A stretch of DNA of 64,000 nt from VRUE01 sp963717375 (lineage in GTDB: Bacteria > Actinomycetota > Thermoleophilia > Solirubrobacterales > 70-9): positions 682,001-746,000 of the forward strand of contig OY970329.1 in NCBI GenBank assembly GCA_963717375.1, written 5' to 3'. Below the pieces are notes generated by a model. That model saw only the letters and a list, made by a program, of their open reading frames with translations, was not told the origin of the DNA and ran no database searches. Numbering within the stretch: the first letter of the stretch is position 1; each line of letters opens with the position of its first letter. Below, piece after piece: positions 1 to 8,071 of this stretch. Both the position numbers and the translations under genes were made by a program.

Positions 1-175
1 CGAGCAGCACCGGCGCCTTGGCGGAGAGCGCGAGCTCGTCCAGGAGCCGGGTCTTGCCGACGCCCGCCTCGCCGGCGAGAAGCACCAGCCCGCCTTCGCC
101 AAGGACGGCGCGATCGAGCAGCTCACCGAGGCGAGCACGCTCCTGATTGCGGCCGATCAAGCCGCCGACGGCCAT
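1..175 (-). CDS. AAA-ATPase/STAND-type regulator, N-terminal fragment
   Basis: Only the first 58 residues lie in the window; the gene runs off the left edge. The translation opens with IGRNQERARLGELL, the usual lead-in of AAA/STAND ATPase domains, and has a clear P-loop (AGEAGVGKTR, residues 34-43). This arrangement is typical of large LuxR-family or cyclase-associated ATP-binding regulators, but the C-terminal output domain cannot be seen. The ATG at 175 is chosen because the conserved region begins right after it. No strong ribosome-binding site is visible. Confidence 0.75.
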   Translation of the reverse strand, partial: MAVGGLIGRNQERARLGELLDRAVLGEGGLVLLAGEAGVGKTRLLDELALSAKAPVLL

Positions 176-286
176 CGCCGCGAGTGTAGATGAGGACCGA
201 TCGGATTCCACGCTCTCGATCTCCACGAGCGCGCCGAAGGCGCCACGCGGCCGCTGGGCCGGGCGGCGCCCGATCTGCGGCGGCGC

Positions 287-574
287 TCAGGCAGTGACCG
301 GGTCCTCGCGGACGATCACGGTGTCAGCGACCTTGAAGATCTCATCAGCCGACATGCCGGTGTTGCCGGCGTGACGCCGGATCGCCTCCGGGCTGACCGC
401 CTCGTAGAGACAGACCGTCCCCAGCTTCCCATCCGGCTCCTCAACGACGTAGCTGCGGATCCAGCGCACCTCGTCGCTCATCTTCTCGCCCTCAGCCGAG
501 GATTTCGCGGCCGTTGCCTCCAGCTCGGTCGCGTCGGCCCAGTTGCTGCGGCGGCGAATCGTAAACAGGTCCAT
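287..574 (-). CDS. DUF4242 (SCO4226-like) small protein
   Basis: A 95-aa protein whose C-terminal two thirds match the DUF4242 pattern: WIRSYVVEEPDGKLGTVCLY, then AVSPEAIRRHAGNTGMSAD. The family has a ferredoxin-like fold, and the Streptomyces member SCO4226 binds nickel; function here is unknown. The start at 574 is chosen over an upstream in-frame ATG because AAAGGAGCT lies 6-9 nt before it, and because the extra N-terminus would only encode the 24-bp tandem repeat. A second DUF4242 domain occurs in this window, fused to a cyclase at 40229-41059. Confidence 0.8.
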   Translation of the reverse strand: MDLFTIRRRSNWADATELEATAAKSSAEGEKMSDEVRWIRSYVVEEPDGKLGTVCLYEAVSPEAIRRHAGNTGMSADEIFKVADTVIVREDPVTA

Positions 575-834
575 TTGTCCAGCTCCTTTGATCTTGCCCA
601 TCGGGCAGCGTTTGATCTTGCCCATCGGGCAGCGAGTTGCTTGTTGAAAGGAGCCTGAACGCCGCGCGGCAGGCGAACAACGGCAGAACTGCCGTATTGC
701 GACGGCGCTCTACTTCGGCCTCACGGTGACTTTGGCGCCCGACTGGCCGAAAATTGTGGATCTCCTCAAGTCCCCTACCTCCCTGTCCGATAGAGGGGTT
801 AAGTTCGCTCTGGGTTTACGAAAGGGCAGTTCAG
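575..834. other. Intergenic region with tandem repeat
   Basis: About 260 bp between the DUF4242 gene and a small membrane-protein frame. It contains the 24-bp tandem repeat (587-634), which overlaps the leader of the DUF4242 gene. I see no other convincing gene, RNA or clear promoter. Confidence 0.5.
587..634. repeat. Perfect 24-bp tandem duplication
   Basis: Bases 587-610 and 611-634 are identical, each starting TTTGATCTTGCC and ending GGGCAGCG. The inner part GCCCATCGGGC is itself close to an inverted repeat. The repeat lies just upstream of the DUF4242 start at 574, so it falls in that gene's 5' leader or promoter. It may be a duplicated operator or a simple replication-slippage product. 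Confidence 0.85.
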
Positions 835-1047
835 ATGCTCAACTCGACAATATTGATCTGCGGTCTGGTGCTTGCGGCCTGGCTCAGCCTCGCGCTCGTC
901 ATTCTCGGCGCCTGTCGAATGGCCGCACGGGGCGATGCGGAACCGAGCGGAGCTACCTACAGGCCGCGGCGGCCGAGGACGTGGGGAACTGTGCGCAGCA
1001 AGATCTTCAGATCGCCCCAAAGCGACCAGTTGGCGACGTACAAGTAG
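835..1047 (+). CDS. Possible small single-pass membrane protein
   Basis: A 70-aa frame beginning MLNSTILICGLVLAAWLSLA. It has one strong hydrophobic helix (about residues 4-28) followed by a basic tail. GAAAGGG lies about 8 nt before the ATG. Its last 90 bp overlap, antisense, the 3' end of the sugar transferase, so the C-terminal half may only reflect the other strand. The N-terminal half lies in otherwise non-coding DNA and looks like real membrane-protein sequence. Function is unknown. Confidence 0.4.
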   Translation: MLNSTILICGLVLAAWLSLALVILGACRMAARGDAEPSGATYRPRRPRTWGTVRSKIFRSPQSDQLATYK

Positions 1048-2435
1048 TCGATCGCAACCATCTCCTGCAGGGGCACCCGGGCAGGACCAAGTATTTGCCA
1101 GGGGCCAGTCATGCCCGGCATCAACTCCAGACGGCGTCGATACCAACCTTTGACGTGCTGGTCCTCGTCGATGACGAGCGGCCGTGGCCCGACCAGGCTC
1201 ATCTCACCTCGAGCGATGTTGAGCAGCTGCGGTAGCTCGTCCAGCGCACTCTTGCGAAGGAATTTTCCGACCCGGGTCACGCGGGGATCGTCGGCGATCT
1301 TGAAGAGGCCCTTGGCTTCATTGTGAGGACGGAGCGCGTCCTTCTGCGCGTCGGCGTCGGGGACCATCGTGCGGAACTTGAAGACGCCGAAGTGCTCCCC
1401 GTGCTTACCGACCCGGCGCTGTTTGAAGAAAACGGGACCCTTGCTGTCGAGCTTGATCGCGATCGCAATCGCGATCATCAGCGGCATCATCGCGAGCAGG
1501 CCAAGCAGCGCGGCGGTCAAATCGAAGGCGCGCTTGACCGCGGCCGAGGAGCGGCTGAGAGCGAAACGCCTGACCCCCATGACCGTGACGCCGTGCAGGT
1601 CGTCGAACTCGACCGAGGAGCCCACGACCTCGAGCAGGCGCGGCAACACGCTGACCTTTACGCCAACCGCCTCGAGGGTGCAGATCAGGTCCAGCATGCT
1701 CTCCGGTTGGAGGCTGTCGGGCGCGACGATCGCGCGCTGAACGTCGTGGGATCGGGCCAAGCTGCGGATCTCGGGCAACCGCGGCATCGAGAAGGCATCG
1801 GATGCCCATTCCGTGATGTCGGCCGGGTCGATCGACGCCACCAACTCGGCTTTAAGGCCATGCTGATCGGCGAGCTTGGATTTGATCGTCGCCGACGTGC
1901 CCTGGTCGCCAACGAACATGCAGCGCTCGGGAGAAGAGATGCGAAGGGTGATCGCCCGCACTGCGGTGCGGGCGAGAAGCAGGAAGATCCACAGGCTGAA
2001 CCAGAACGCTAGGACGGCGGGTCGGTCGAAATCGCCCCCCGCGAGCACGAACCCGCCGGCCAGCCAGCCGCAAAGCGCCCCCAGGGTCGCGACCATGAAC
2101 AGCTTCGGCGCCTCGTCGAGAGTTGTCTTGTGAAGCAGTGCTTCGTCCCGGTCATAAAGACCGATGACCTTGGCAACCAGAAAGAGTGCGAGCAGGCCCG
2201 CGAGGCTCAGCCAGCCGACCCTCAGCGACCGGGAGAAGGCAAGCTCCAGCACGGCGAACGCGCTGAGGAACGCGGCCAGATCGGCGAGCAGCAAAGAGCG
2301 GCGAAGGAGCTGATCGCGCCTCGTGTAGAGGCCTCTGTCGGCCCCATCCTCCCACTCAAATCCGTGGGAGCTCGGATGACGGACGGGAGCTCCCGCTTGC
2401 CTGGCGCCAAGCTCTGTTGGCCCAGACGCGCTCAC
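957..2435 (-). CDS. Polyprenyl-phosphate sugar-1-phosphate transferase (WbaP/WcaJ type)
   Basis: 492 aa. The N-terminal half has about four hydrophobic helices and a CoA-binding-like middle domain, as in the exopolysaccharide polyprenyl glycosylphosphotransferase family. The C-terminal 200 residues are a bacterial sugar transferase domain: RAFDLTAALLGLLAMMPLM (membrane hairpin), GPVFFKQRRVGKHG, FGVFKFRTM, RKSALDELPQLLNI, MSLVGPRP and PGMTGPWQI. The enzyme would move a sugar-1-phosphate from a nucleotide sugar onto undecaprenyl phosphate at the inner membrane face, the first committed step of the glycan made by this locus. Length is normal for the two-domain family. Confidence 0.93.
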   Translation of the reverse strand: MSASGPTELGARQAGAPVRHPSSHGFEWEDGADRGLYTRRDQLLRRSLLLADLAAFLSAFAVLELAFSRSLRVGWLSLAGLLALFLVAKVIGLYDRDEALLHKTTLDEAPKLFMVATLGALCGWLAGGFVLAGGDFDRPAVLAFWFSLWIFLLLARTAVRAITLRISSPERCMFVGDQGTSATIKSKLADQHGLKAELVASIDPADITEWASDAFSMPRLPEIRSLARSHDVQRAIVAPDSLQPESMLDLICTLEAVGVKVSVLPRLLEVVGSSVEFDDLHGVTVMGVRRFALSRSSAAVKRAFDLTAALLGLLAMMPLMIAIAIAIKLDSKGPVFFKQRRVGKHGEHFGVFKFRTMVPDADAQKDALRPHNEAKGLFKIADDPRVTRVGKFLRKSALDELPQLLNIARGEMSLVGPRPLVIDEDQHVKGWYRRRLELMPGMTGPWQILGPARVPLQEMVAIDYLYVANWSLWGDLKILLRTVPHVLGRRGL

Positions 2436-2796
2436 CGAATCCGAGCTCTCCGCCCGCAGGTCAACCAGGTCGCTCCCGGAGCGGCGTCCCAGGCCAGCTC
2501 GATCACTTTCATTGCGCCAACACTCCCCCTCGAATCAGCTCTTTTACCGATCTCGCACCCTCGAGCTCGAATACAGCTTGTCGCGCGGGGAAAAGAGTAG
2601 CGGGTTTCGGTCGGAGCGCAATAGCGCTTGCAAAGCCGGATCCCGGACTTGCAGCCGCCATTGGTCCGGTCGTATCCCCAACTCTCGTCCAGTCAAGAGT
2701 GAAGCTCCTTCCATTAAAAATAAACAGACTGTTCCCGGACCTACTCGCGCGGTCTTCCCCTTCCGGCGACCACCGAGAGCCGGCCATCGCAGCGGG
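2436..2796. other. Intergenic region, likely promoter of the sugar transferase
   Basis: A 361-bp gap with an AT-rich patch around 2710-2730. On the minus strand, TTGACT (2696-2691) and TACGAC (2674-2669) are 16 bp apart and could be a sigma-70-like promoter reading towards the sugar transferase. This is a weak match. Open frames here have no recognisable features and are probably chance. Confidence 0.35.
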
Positions 2797-3615
2797 TCAG
2801 CGCGAAATGTGGGGTCGGGGCCCATGCCCCCCGATCGTGGCCGAGCTCGACCTGCAGCCCCGGTAAAACCGGATGCGGGAGAAACGCTGATCGAGCACGG
2901 TGGTGGCCACGACGCGGACTTTGTATTTACCTTCGGGAAGGCCCTGCAGCATGATCGCCTTGTGCAGGTTTGCGTTGCCACGGACGGTGGCGATTTTCTT
3001 ACCGTTGACCCGAATCGAAACTTCCTTCAGCGGGTCGTATTTCGGATTGCGAAGGGTCAACTTCAAGGAGGTCCGACAGGAGTCGACGCTCGCGATGGTC
3101 ACCAGGTTCTCGAAGCTTATTTTTTCGGAGCTGCCCGGCAGGGGCGCCAGCGGACTTGACTCGAGACAGCCGTAAGTGGCGTTCGCCGTGGTGCCGTCGG
3201 GAGCAATCGTCGGCTGGGATTCGTCGCCGGGCTTGCTGAGGCAAACGATCAGCACGCGAGATCCGTCAGCGTTCGTCATCGACCGCCACGCGGTCCGGCC
3301 CAGGACTGGGTTCACTTCGCATTTCGTACCGTGGAACCACTGGTGCAGACCCCAGTAGGAGCCATCCGGCCGGGCTTTCATCGCGGTCCACATGACCTGC
3401 CCGACGGGGTGCTCGCAAGTCGCCAGCGTGGTCGGCGAGACAACGGTTCCCTGGAGGCTTCCGTCGGAGAGAGCCTGAATCCCCACGGCGCCCCCGTTGA
3501 ACGACCACACCCCTTCGATTTCGGCGTTGTCGGCAGCAGCGGCGCCGCTGGCGGTGAAAGCCAACGCCACAAGCACTGCGGGCAGAGCCAATGATCTGCG
3601 CAAAGTCGAGCTCAT
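2797..3615 (-). CDS. Secreted protein of unknown function
   Basis: 272 aa with a clear signal peptide (basic start, hydrophobic stretch to about residue 22, cleavage near SGAAAA-DN). The mature N-terminal part contains IEGVWSFNGGAVGI and WGLHQWFHGTKC, resembling lipocalin-like or DUF2147-type 'effect of substitution' folds. The C-terminal part (from about residue 175) looks like a beta-sandwich with KVSIRVNGKKIA-type strands and ends with Arg/Cys-rich sequence. At least five cysteines suggest disulfides outside the cell. It ends a minus-strand run with the glycosyltransferase and PKD genes upstream. No named function can be given. Confidence 0.75.
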   Translation of the reverse strand: MSSTLRRSLALPAVLVALAFTASGAAAADNAEIEGVWSFNGGAVGIQALSDGSLQGTVVSPTTLATCEHPVGQVMWTAMKARPDGSYWGLHQWFHGTKCEVNPVLGRTAWRSMTNADGSRVLIVCLSKPGDESQPTIAPDGTTANATYGCLESSPLAPLPGSSEKISFENLVTIASVDSCRTSLKLTLRNPKYDPLKEVSIRVNGKKIATVRGNANLHKAIMLQGLPEGKYKVRVVATTVLDQRFSRIRFYRGCRSSSATIGGHGPRPHISR

Positions 3616-3622
3616 CAGCGAT

Positions 3623-4741
3623 CTAACGTATTTGCCTTCGTCCGGCTTCTACAACCAGCTCGTGCAGGCGGCGGCGAAAGGTGTCCACCGAGAAGCGCTC
3701 AGCGTTGCTTCGCGCCGCCAGCGGGTCAAGCTCGAGCCGGTCGATCTGGCATATCGCCTCGACAAACGAGTCGACGTCGTCCAGCGCGGCCAGCAGGCCC
3801 GTCTTTCCCGCCACCACGGTCTCCAGCGCGCCGCCCTCCGCCGCGGCGATCACCGGCCGGCCGGCCGCCTGCGCCTCCACCGCGCTGATGCCGAACTCCT
3901 CCCTGCTCGGCACGATCACCGCGCGCGCTTGCGGGTAGAGCTCGACCAGCTCCGCGTCGGAGACCCGGCCGAGGAACTCCGCCTCCGGATAGGCAGACCT
4001 GAGGGCAGCGTGGTCGGGCCCAAGGCCGACGACGCGAATTGGCACGCCCGCACGGCGCGCCGCCTCGAGCGCGACGTGGACCCGCTTATGGCGGACGACC
4101 TCGGCAACGACCAAGAACGCCTCTCCCGGCGTGCCGATCTTGAAGCGCTCCGTTTCAACCGGCGGATGGAGGATCGTCGAGTCGCGTCCGTAGTAGCGCT
4201 TGATTCGCTCACGGGTCAGCTCCGAGTTGGCGATGTAGACGTCGACGCGGCGGCTGGCGCGCAGGTCCCAGCGCCGCATTCGCCGCAACTGCAGGCGAAG
4301 GAGGGGACGCAGCGGGGCCTTTGTCTCGCGCAGCGCTCGCGCTTCCTCATACCAGGCATAGCGAAAGGGGGCGTGGCAATAACAGACGTGGATCGCCTCC
4401 GGGGGGACGCGCAGGCCGTGCGCGAAGGCGCTGCTGCTGGTGAGGACGACCTGGCAGCCCTTGGGGCGCAGCCGTTCGACGGCCCAGGGATAGAGCGGCA
4501 GGAGCCGCCGAAAGGAATCCTGCCCGACACCGGCGCGCTGCAGCGCCGAGGTGGTGATTTTGCGCCCGGCGAAGCGGCCGTTGGTACCGCCTTCGTCGTA
4601 GAGCAGGGTGAAGATCGGCGCGTCGGGATAGAGCTCCGCCATCGCCGCGAACGTTCGCTCGGCGCCGCGCATCACCAGCAGGTAGTCGTGGGCCAGCGCC
4701 AGCGACATCGACGGTTCGGAGGTCCCAGCGGGCCCGCTCAT
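3623..4741 (-). CDS. GT4-family glycosyltransferase
   Basis: 372 aa. It starts near MSLALAHDYLLVMRGAERT and has the GT-B features of family 4: IANSELTRERIKRYYG followed by LHPPVETERF (acceptor-to-donor domain junction), then EEFGISAVEAQAAGRPVIA with the conserved E-x7-E signature. It probably uses a nucleotide sugar to extend the lipid-linked glycan. The ATG at 4741 overlaps the stop of the PKD gene (ATGA), so the two are likely translationally coupled. A longer in-frame extension exists but would lie inside the upstream gene and looks out of character. Confidence 0.92.
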   Translation of the reverse strand: MSGPAGTSEPSMSLALAHDYLLVMRGAERTFAAMAELYPDAPIFTLLYDEGGTNGRFAGRKITTSALQRAGVGQDSFRRLLPLYPWAVERLRPKGCQVVLTSSSAFAHGLRVPPEAIHVCYCHAPFRYAWYEEARALRETKAPLRPLLRLQLRRMRRWDLRASRRVDVYIANSELTRERIKRYYGRDSTILHPPVETERFKIGTPGEAFLVVAEVVRHKRVHVALEAARRAGVPIRVVGLGPDHAALRSAYPEAEFLGRVSDAELVELYPQARAVIVPSREEFGISAVEAQAAGRPVIAAAEGGALETVVAGKTGLLAALDDVDSFVEAICQIDRLELDPLAARSNAERFSVDTFRRRLHELVVEAGRRQIR

Positions 4742-5196
4742 CGAAGCACCATGGTCTGCTCCTCGCCGCCGGTGAGACCGCTGTCGTCGGTGACGCGGAG
4801 AACGACGGTGTGCGCCCCGGGCCGGGTGTAATGGATCGAGACCCGGCGGCCTTTGCGCAGGGGCCCGCCGTCGAAACTCCAGGCGAAGCCGACCAGGCTC
4901 CCCCCCATCGGATCGAACGAGCGCGAGCCGTCCCAGTTGACCCGCCACCCCTTGCCGCTCCGAAGGACCTGGCGCAGAATCACCGGAGTGGGCGTCGGGC
5001 AGTCGCGGTTGAGCAGGCGCTGACCCCTGTGACCCGGGCCGGCGTAGCTGCTCGGCAGACAGCCCGGCGCGTCGAAGACCTGCTCGCCGCTGCCGGGGGC
5101 CTTGCCGGCGTCGGTCGCAAGCGCGACGAGGCCGAGACCGACCACCCCCGCGGCGGCGACCACGGTGCTCAGCAGGATGGGAATCGAAACCTTCAT
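4738..5196 (-). CDS. Membrane-anchored PKD-domain protein
   Basis: 152 aa. It starts MKVSIPILLSTVVAAAGVVG, a signal anchor or signal peptide. The C-terminal 80 residues form a PKD-like Ig fold: NWDGSRSFDPMGG, FAWSFDGGP, and TVVLRVTDDSGLTGG. Such domains mediate extracellular protein or carbohydrate contacts. The start at 5196 is preferred because the upstream extension lacks signal-peptide character. It is divergent from the O-antigen-ligase-like gene, with 52 bp between starts, and coupled to the downstream GT4 gene. Confidence 0.75.
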   Translation of the reverse strand: MKVSIPILLSTVVAAAGVVGLGLVALATDAGKAPGSGEQVFDAPGCLPSSYAGPGHRGQRLLNRDCPTPTPVILRQVLRSGKGWRVNWDGSRSFDPMGGSLVGFAWSFDGGPLRKGRRVSIHYTRPGAHTVVLRVTDDSGLTGGEEQTMVLR

Positions 5197-5248
5197 CGCG
5201 GTGCAGTCTGAAGGAGAAGCCCGCGGACAGTGCCGATAGCCTGCCGGC

Positions 5249-7267
5249 ATGAGTCGTGCGACTGGACCCGGCTCCCTTGCGCTCCTCCTTTTTCCCGGTG
5301 CCCTGCTCGTCTACTTCGGCTTCAACTCGGGGGGGCTGTTCGAGCTGACGACGGCCTTCGGGACGCTCCTGGTGCTCACCGTGATCCTGATCTGCATCGC
5401 CGGCGCCCGCGAGCCGCTCGCCGGGCTCTCCCCCCTCAGTGCGATCGCCTGCGGCGCCCTCGCCCTCTTCGCGCTGTGGGCGCTGCTCTCCAGCAACTGG
5501 TCACACTCCAGCGGTCGTGCCCTGATCGCCTTCGACCGGGCTCTGCTCTACCTCGCGATCCTCGCCCTCTTCGCCTGTCTGCGCCGCTCGGTGGAGCGCT
5601 ACCGCTGGCTGCTGCGGGGACTGCTCGCGGGCAGTGTCGCCATCGCCCTGACCGGCCTGGTCAGCCGGCTGCTGCCGGCGCTCCTGCCAACAACTCCGGG
5701 GCCGGTCAGCGATCGCCTCAGCTACCCGTTGACCTACTGGAACACCTTTGCCCTGCTCGTCGGCTTCGCCTGCATCCTGGCGGCGCATCACACCAGCGAC
5801 GAGCACGAGCCCGCCGCCGTACGGATCGGGGCCGCGGCGGCGCTACCGTTGCTCGCGGCGACCCTGCTGCTGACCTTCTCGCGGGGGGCGATCGCGGTCA
5901 CCGTGCTCAGCGTTGCCGTCTACATCGTCCTCGCTCGCCCGCGGGGGTTGCTCGGCGGCGCCCTGGCAGCGCTCCCAGCAGTCGCCATCGCCCTCGTCCA
6001 CACCTACTCGGCTTCGTTGATCCACGCTGGGACACCGCTGACGCCGGCCGCGATCGCGCAGGGACACCACCTGGCGCTGGTGCTCGGCGCCTGCACCGTC
6101 GGGGCCGGGATCCTTCGCGCCCTGGCCCTCACTATTGACGCGCGGGTCGCGCGACTGCCGGCGCCCTCACTGCGAGCGGTGCGGGTGACCCAAGTGGCGG
6201 CGGTAGGCCTCGGCGCGCTCGTGCTCGCCGGCTTCGTCGCCGGCGGCGGTGTCTCGGCCCTGCACCACCAGTACGAGAACTTCGTCAACGACACCCACAC
6301 CACGTCCGGCATCGAAGGCCAACGCGGTCGCCTGCTGGCGGTCGGCAACGACGGGCGGGTCCCGCTTTGGAACGTGGCCCGCGATGACGCTTTCGCCGCC
6401 GACCCGTTGAAGGGCACCGGCGCGGGCACCTACCAGCTGCAGTGGCAACGCCACCGCTCAGAAAACCACGAACGCCTCTACGCCTACTCGCTCTACTTCG
6501 AAACGATCGGCGAGCTCGGGGTGGTCGGCGGTCTCCTGCTCGCGATCTGCCTACTGACGATCCTGCTCGGAATCGGACTGCGCCTGCGCGGGCCGGGGCG
6601 ACCCGTCTACGCGGCGGGTTTTGCGGTCACGATCGCCTGGCTGCTGCACGCCGGCGTCGACATCGACTGGCAGACGCCGGCGGCCTGCGTGCCCGTTTTT
6701 GCCCTCGGCGGTCTGGCGCTGGCCCGGACTAACGAGCGCACGGAGACCGAGCCGGATCGAGCCGGAGTCCTAAGCCGGCTGGAAACCCTCGCCCGCCTCA
6801 GCTCCGGGGGAGTGAGACCTCTCCTCGCGCTCACCTGCCTGGCGATCGGGGTGGTTCCGGCCCAGATCGCCATCGCCCAATCGCACCTGCACGACAGCAT
6901 CGATGCGCTGAACACCGGCTCCTGCTCGCGGGCGCGGTCCGATGCCAACGACGCGATCTCGGCGATCGACATCGGCGCCCGCCCCTACGAGGTGCTGGCG
7001 ATGTGTGCCGCTCGCGCCGGGAACACGGACGTCGCGGTGCGCCAGGCGGAAACGGGGGTTAAGCGCGACCCCGACAGCTGGGAGCCCCACTACGTCCTCG
7101 CCCTGGCCCAGGGCGCGGCGGGAGGAGATCCCAGTCGGCAGATAGCCACCGCGAGGCGGCTGAATCCGCGCTCGCAGCTGCTCCAGGAAGCCGCCGCCGA
7201 GCTTCGCGACACCCCCCCAGATCAATGGAGGAGCACCGCCCTCTCGCTGCCCTTCGCCTTCTACTGA
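5249..7267 (+). CDS. O-antigen ligase/polymerase-like membrane protein with TPR-like tail
   Basis: 672 aa with about 11-12 hydrophobic helices over residues 1-490, then a soluble tail. LLTFSRGAIAVTVLS matches the conserved Ser-Arg-Gly region of the Wzy_C/WaaL family, followed by a large external loop containing DGRVPLWNVARDDAF and GTGAGTYQLQW, a signature of that family. The tail (about 545-660) has helix pairs with alternating Ala/Leu (ANDAISAIDIGARPYEVLAM), consistent with TPR repeats. It likely polymerises or ligates lipid-linked glycan outside the membrane. A second member of the family lies at 13939-15504. Confidence 0.88.
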   Translation: MSRATGPGSLALLLFPGALLVYFGFNSGGLFELTTAFGTLLVLTVILICIAGAREPLAGLSPLSAIACGALALFALWALLSSNWSHSSGRALIAFDRALLYLAILALFACLRRSVERYRWLLRGLLAGSVAIALTGLVSRLLPALLPTTPGPVSDRLSYPLTYWNTFALLVGFACILAAHHTSDEHEPAAVRIGAAAALPLLAATLLLTFSRGAIAVTVLSVAVYIVLARPRGLLGGALAALPAVAIALVHTYSASLIHAGTPLTPAAIAQGHHLALVLGACTVGAGILRALALTIDARVARLPAPSLRAVRVTQVAAVGLGALVLAGFVAGGGVSALHHQYENFVNDTHTTSGIEGQRGRLLAVGNDGRVPLWNVARDDAFAADPLKGTGAGTYQLQWQRHRSENHERLYAYSLYFETIGELGVVGGLLLAICLLTILLGIGLRLRGPGRPVYAAGFAVTIAWLLHAGVDIDWQTPAACVPVFALGGLALARTNERTETEPDRAGVLSRLETLARLSSGGVRPLLALTCLAIGVVPAQIAIAQSHLHDSIDALNTGSCSRARSDANDAISAIDIGARPYEVLAMCAARAGNTDVAVRQAETGVKRDPDSWEPHYVLALAQGAAGGDPSRQIATARRLNPRSQLLQEAAAELRDTPPDQWRSTALSLPFAFY

Positions 7268-7355
7268 GCGAGGCTAGGGGTTCGCTATCTGCCGATGCCC
7301 TTCACGACGGATTTGGGGGCTATCACTTACACAGGTCAGGTTATCCTGATCCTGC

Positions 7356-7784
7356 GTGCGACAAATTGCGACAGTGGTGGCAGTCACATCGGGGTCAATA
7401 CTGGCTGGCCTCGCGACGATCGAGCAGGATTCGCCCCGAAAGGGAGCACTGCAGATTCTCATCGTCGTGTTCGCTCTCACTACCGTTTACTTGGTGCTGA
7501 TCAGCAAGCGCCTTGTCAGAAGGTTTCCTTTTCTAGCCCGAATCCCCGGCGCCAATGCCCCCACGCCCTCGTCTACTACGTACAAACTTCGTGGCGTCGA
7601 TGAGTTCTCATCGGAAGACGACATTTCCACGGCAGACACATATATCGACGCCGATGACACCCGTAAGATCGACACTCGACGAACTACACATCATCCAATC
7701 AAGGACTGCTCAAATGCCGCGAAAGAATTACCAAAACCTCAGACGCCAGAGCGAGGCAGCCCAAAAGACACGAGGGCCGCGTGA
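7356..7784 (+). CDS. Possible small membrane protein in degraded region
   Basis: A 142-aa frame from a GTG. Residues 1-55 show two hydrophobic segments (IATVVAVTSGSILAGLA and LQILIVVFALTTVYLVLI) followed by KRLVRRFPF, a typical membrane boundary. The rest is polar and unstructured. TATCCT lies at 7342-7347, 8 nt before the GTG, so a leaderless transcript is conceivable. Local GC is lower than in the neighbours. It could be an intact accessory gene or the N-terminal part of a frameshifted one (see 7714-7935). Confidence 0.4.
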   Translation: MRQIATVVAVTSGSILAGLATIEQDSPRKGALQILIVVFALTTVYLVLISKRLVRRFPFLARIPGANAPTPSSTTYKLRGVDEFSSEDDISTADTYIDADDTRKIDTRRTTHHPIKDCSNAAKELPKPQTPERGSPKDTRAA

Positions 7785-7935
7785 ACCAGCATCGACCGCT
7801 ATCAGGCTGTCGAATTGCGAAGACGTACAGATTGAAGGAAACGTGCTCATCGGCTTCCAGGTTGCACTTGACGCTGAGAACTCGAAACACCTCACTGCGC
7901 GGCGGAACATTCACTGCCCATACCCAGCGACTTGA
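7714..7935 (+). CDS. Short frame with one beta-helix-like turn
   Basis: A 73-aa frame in the next reading frame, overlapping the end of 7356-7784 by 71 nt. Residues 30-60 contain AIRLSNCEDVQIEGNVLIGF followed by VALDAENSKHLTARRN, the rhythm of NosD/pectate-lyase right-handed beta-helix repeats. It is too short to be an enzyme. It may be a free-standing small protein or the tail of a gene broken by a frameshift with the membrane segment upstream. Confidence 0.35.
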   Translation: MPRKNYQNLRRQSEAAQKTRGPREPASTAIRLSNCEDVQIEGNVLIGFQVALDAENSKHLTARRNIHCPYPAT

Positions 7936-8071
7936 ATCCTTAGTGCCCAGGCAGGATCCTGCGTGAAGCGTCCTCGTTAGACGAGCTAGAGCAGCGCAGG
8001 CTCTGCTCCTCGTTCTGAACGCGAATCGGTACTCAGGTCAATGGCCTTACACTGACGCGGGTCGTACCCTC

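Noticed and set aside
587..634. Start of a CRISPR array
   Set aside because: There are only two directly adjacent copies with no spacer and no cas genes.
2509..2787. 92-codon minus-strand frame in the gap upstream of the sugar transferase
   Set aside because: No ribosome-binding site, no domain or helix pattern; probably chance in a promoter region.
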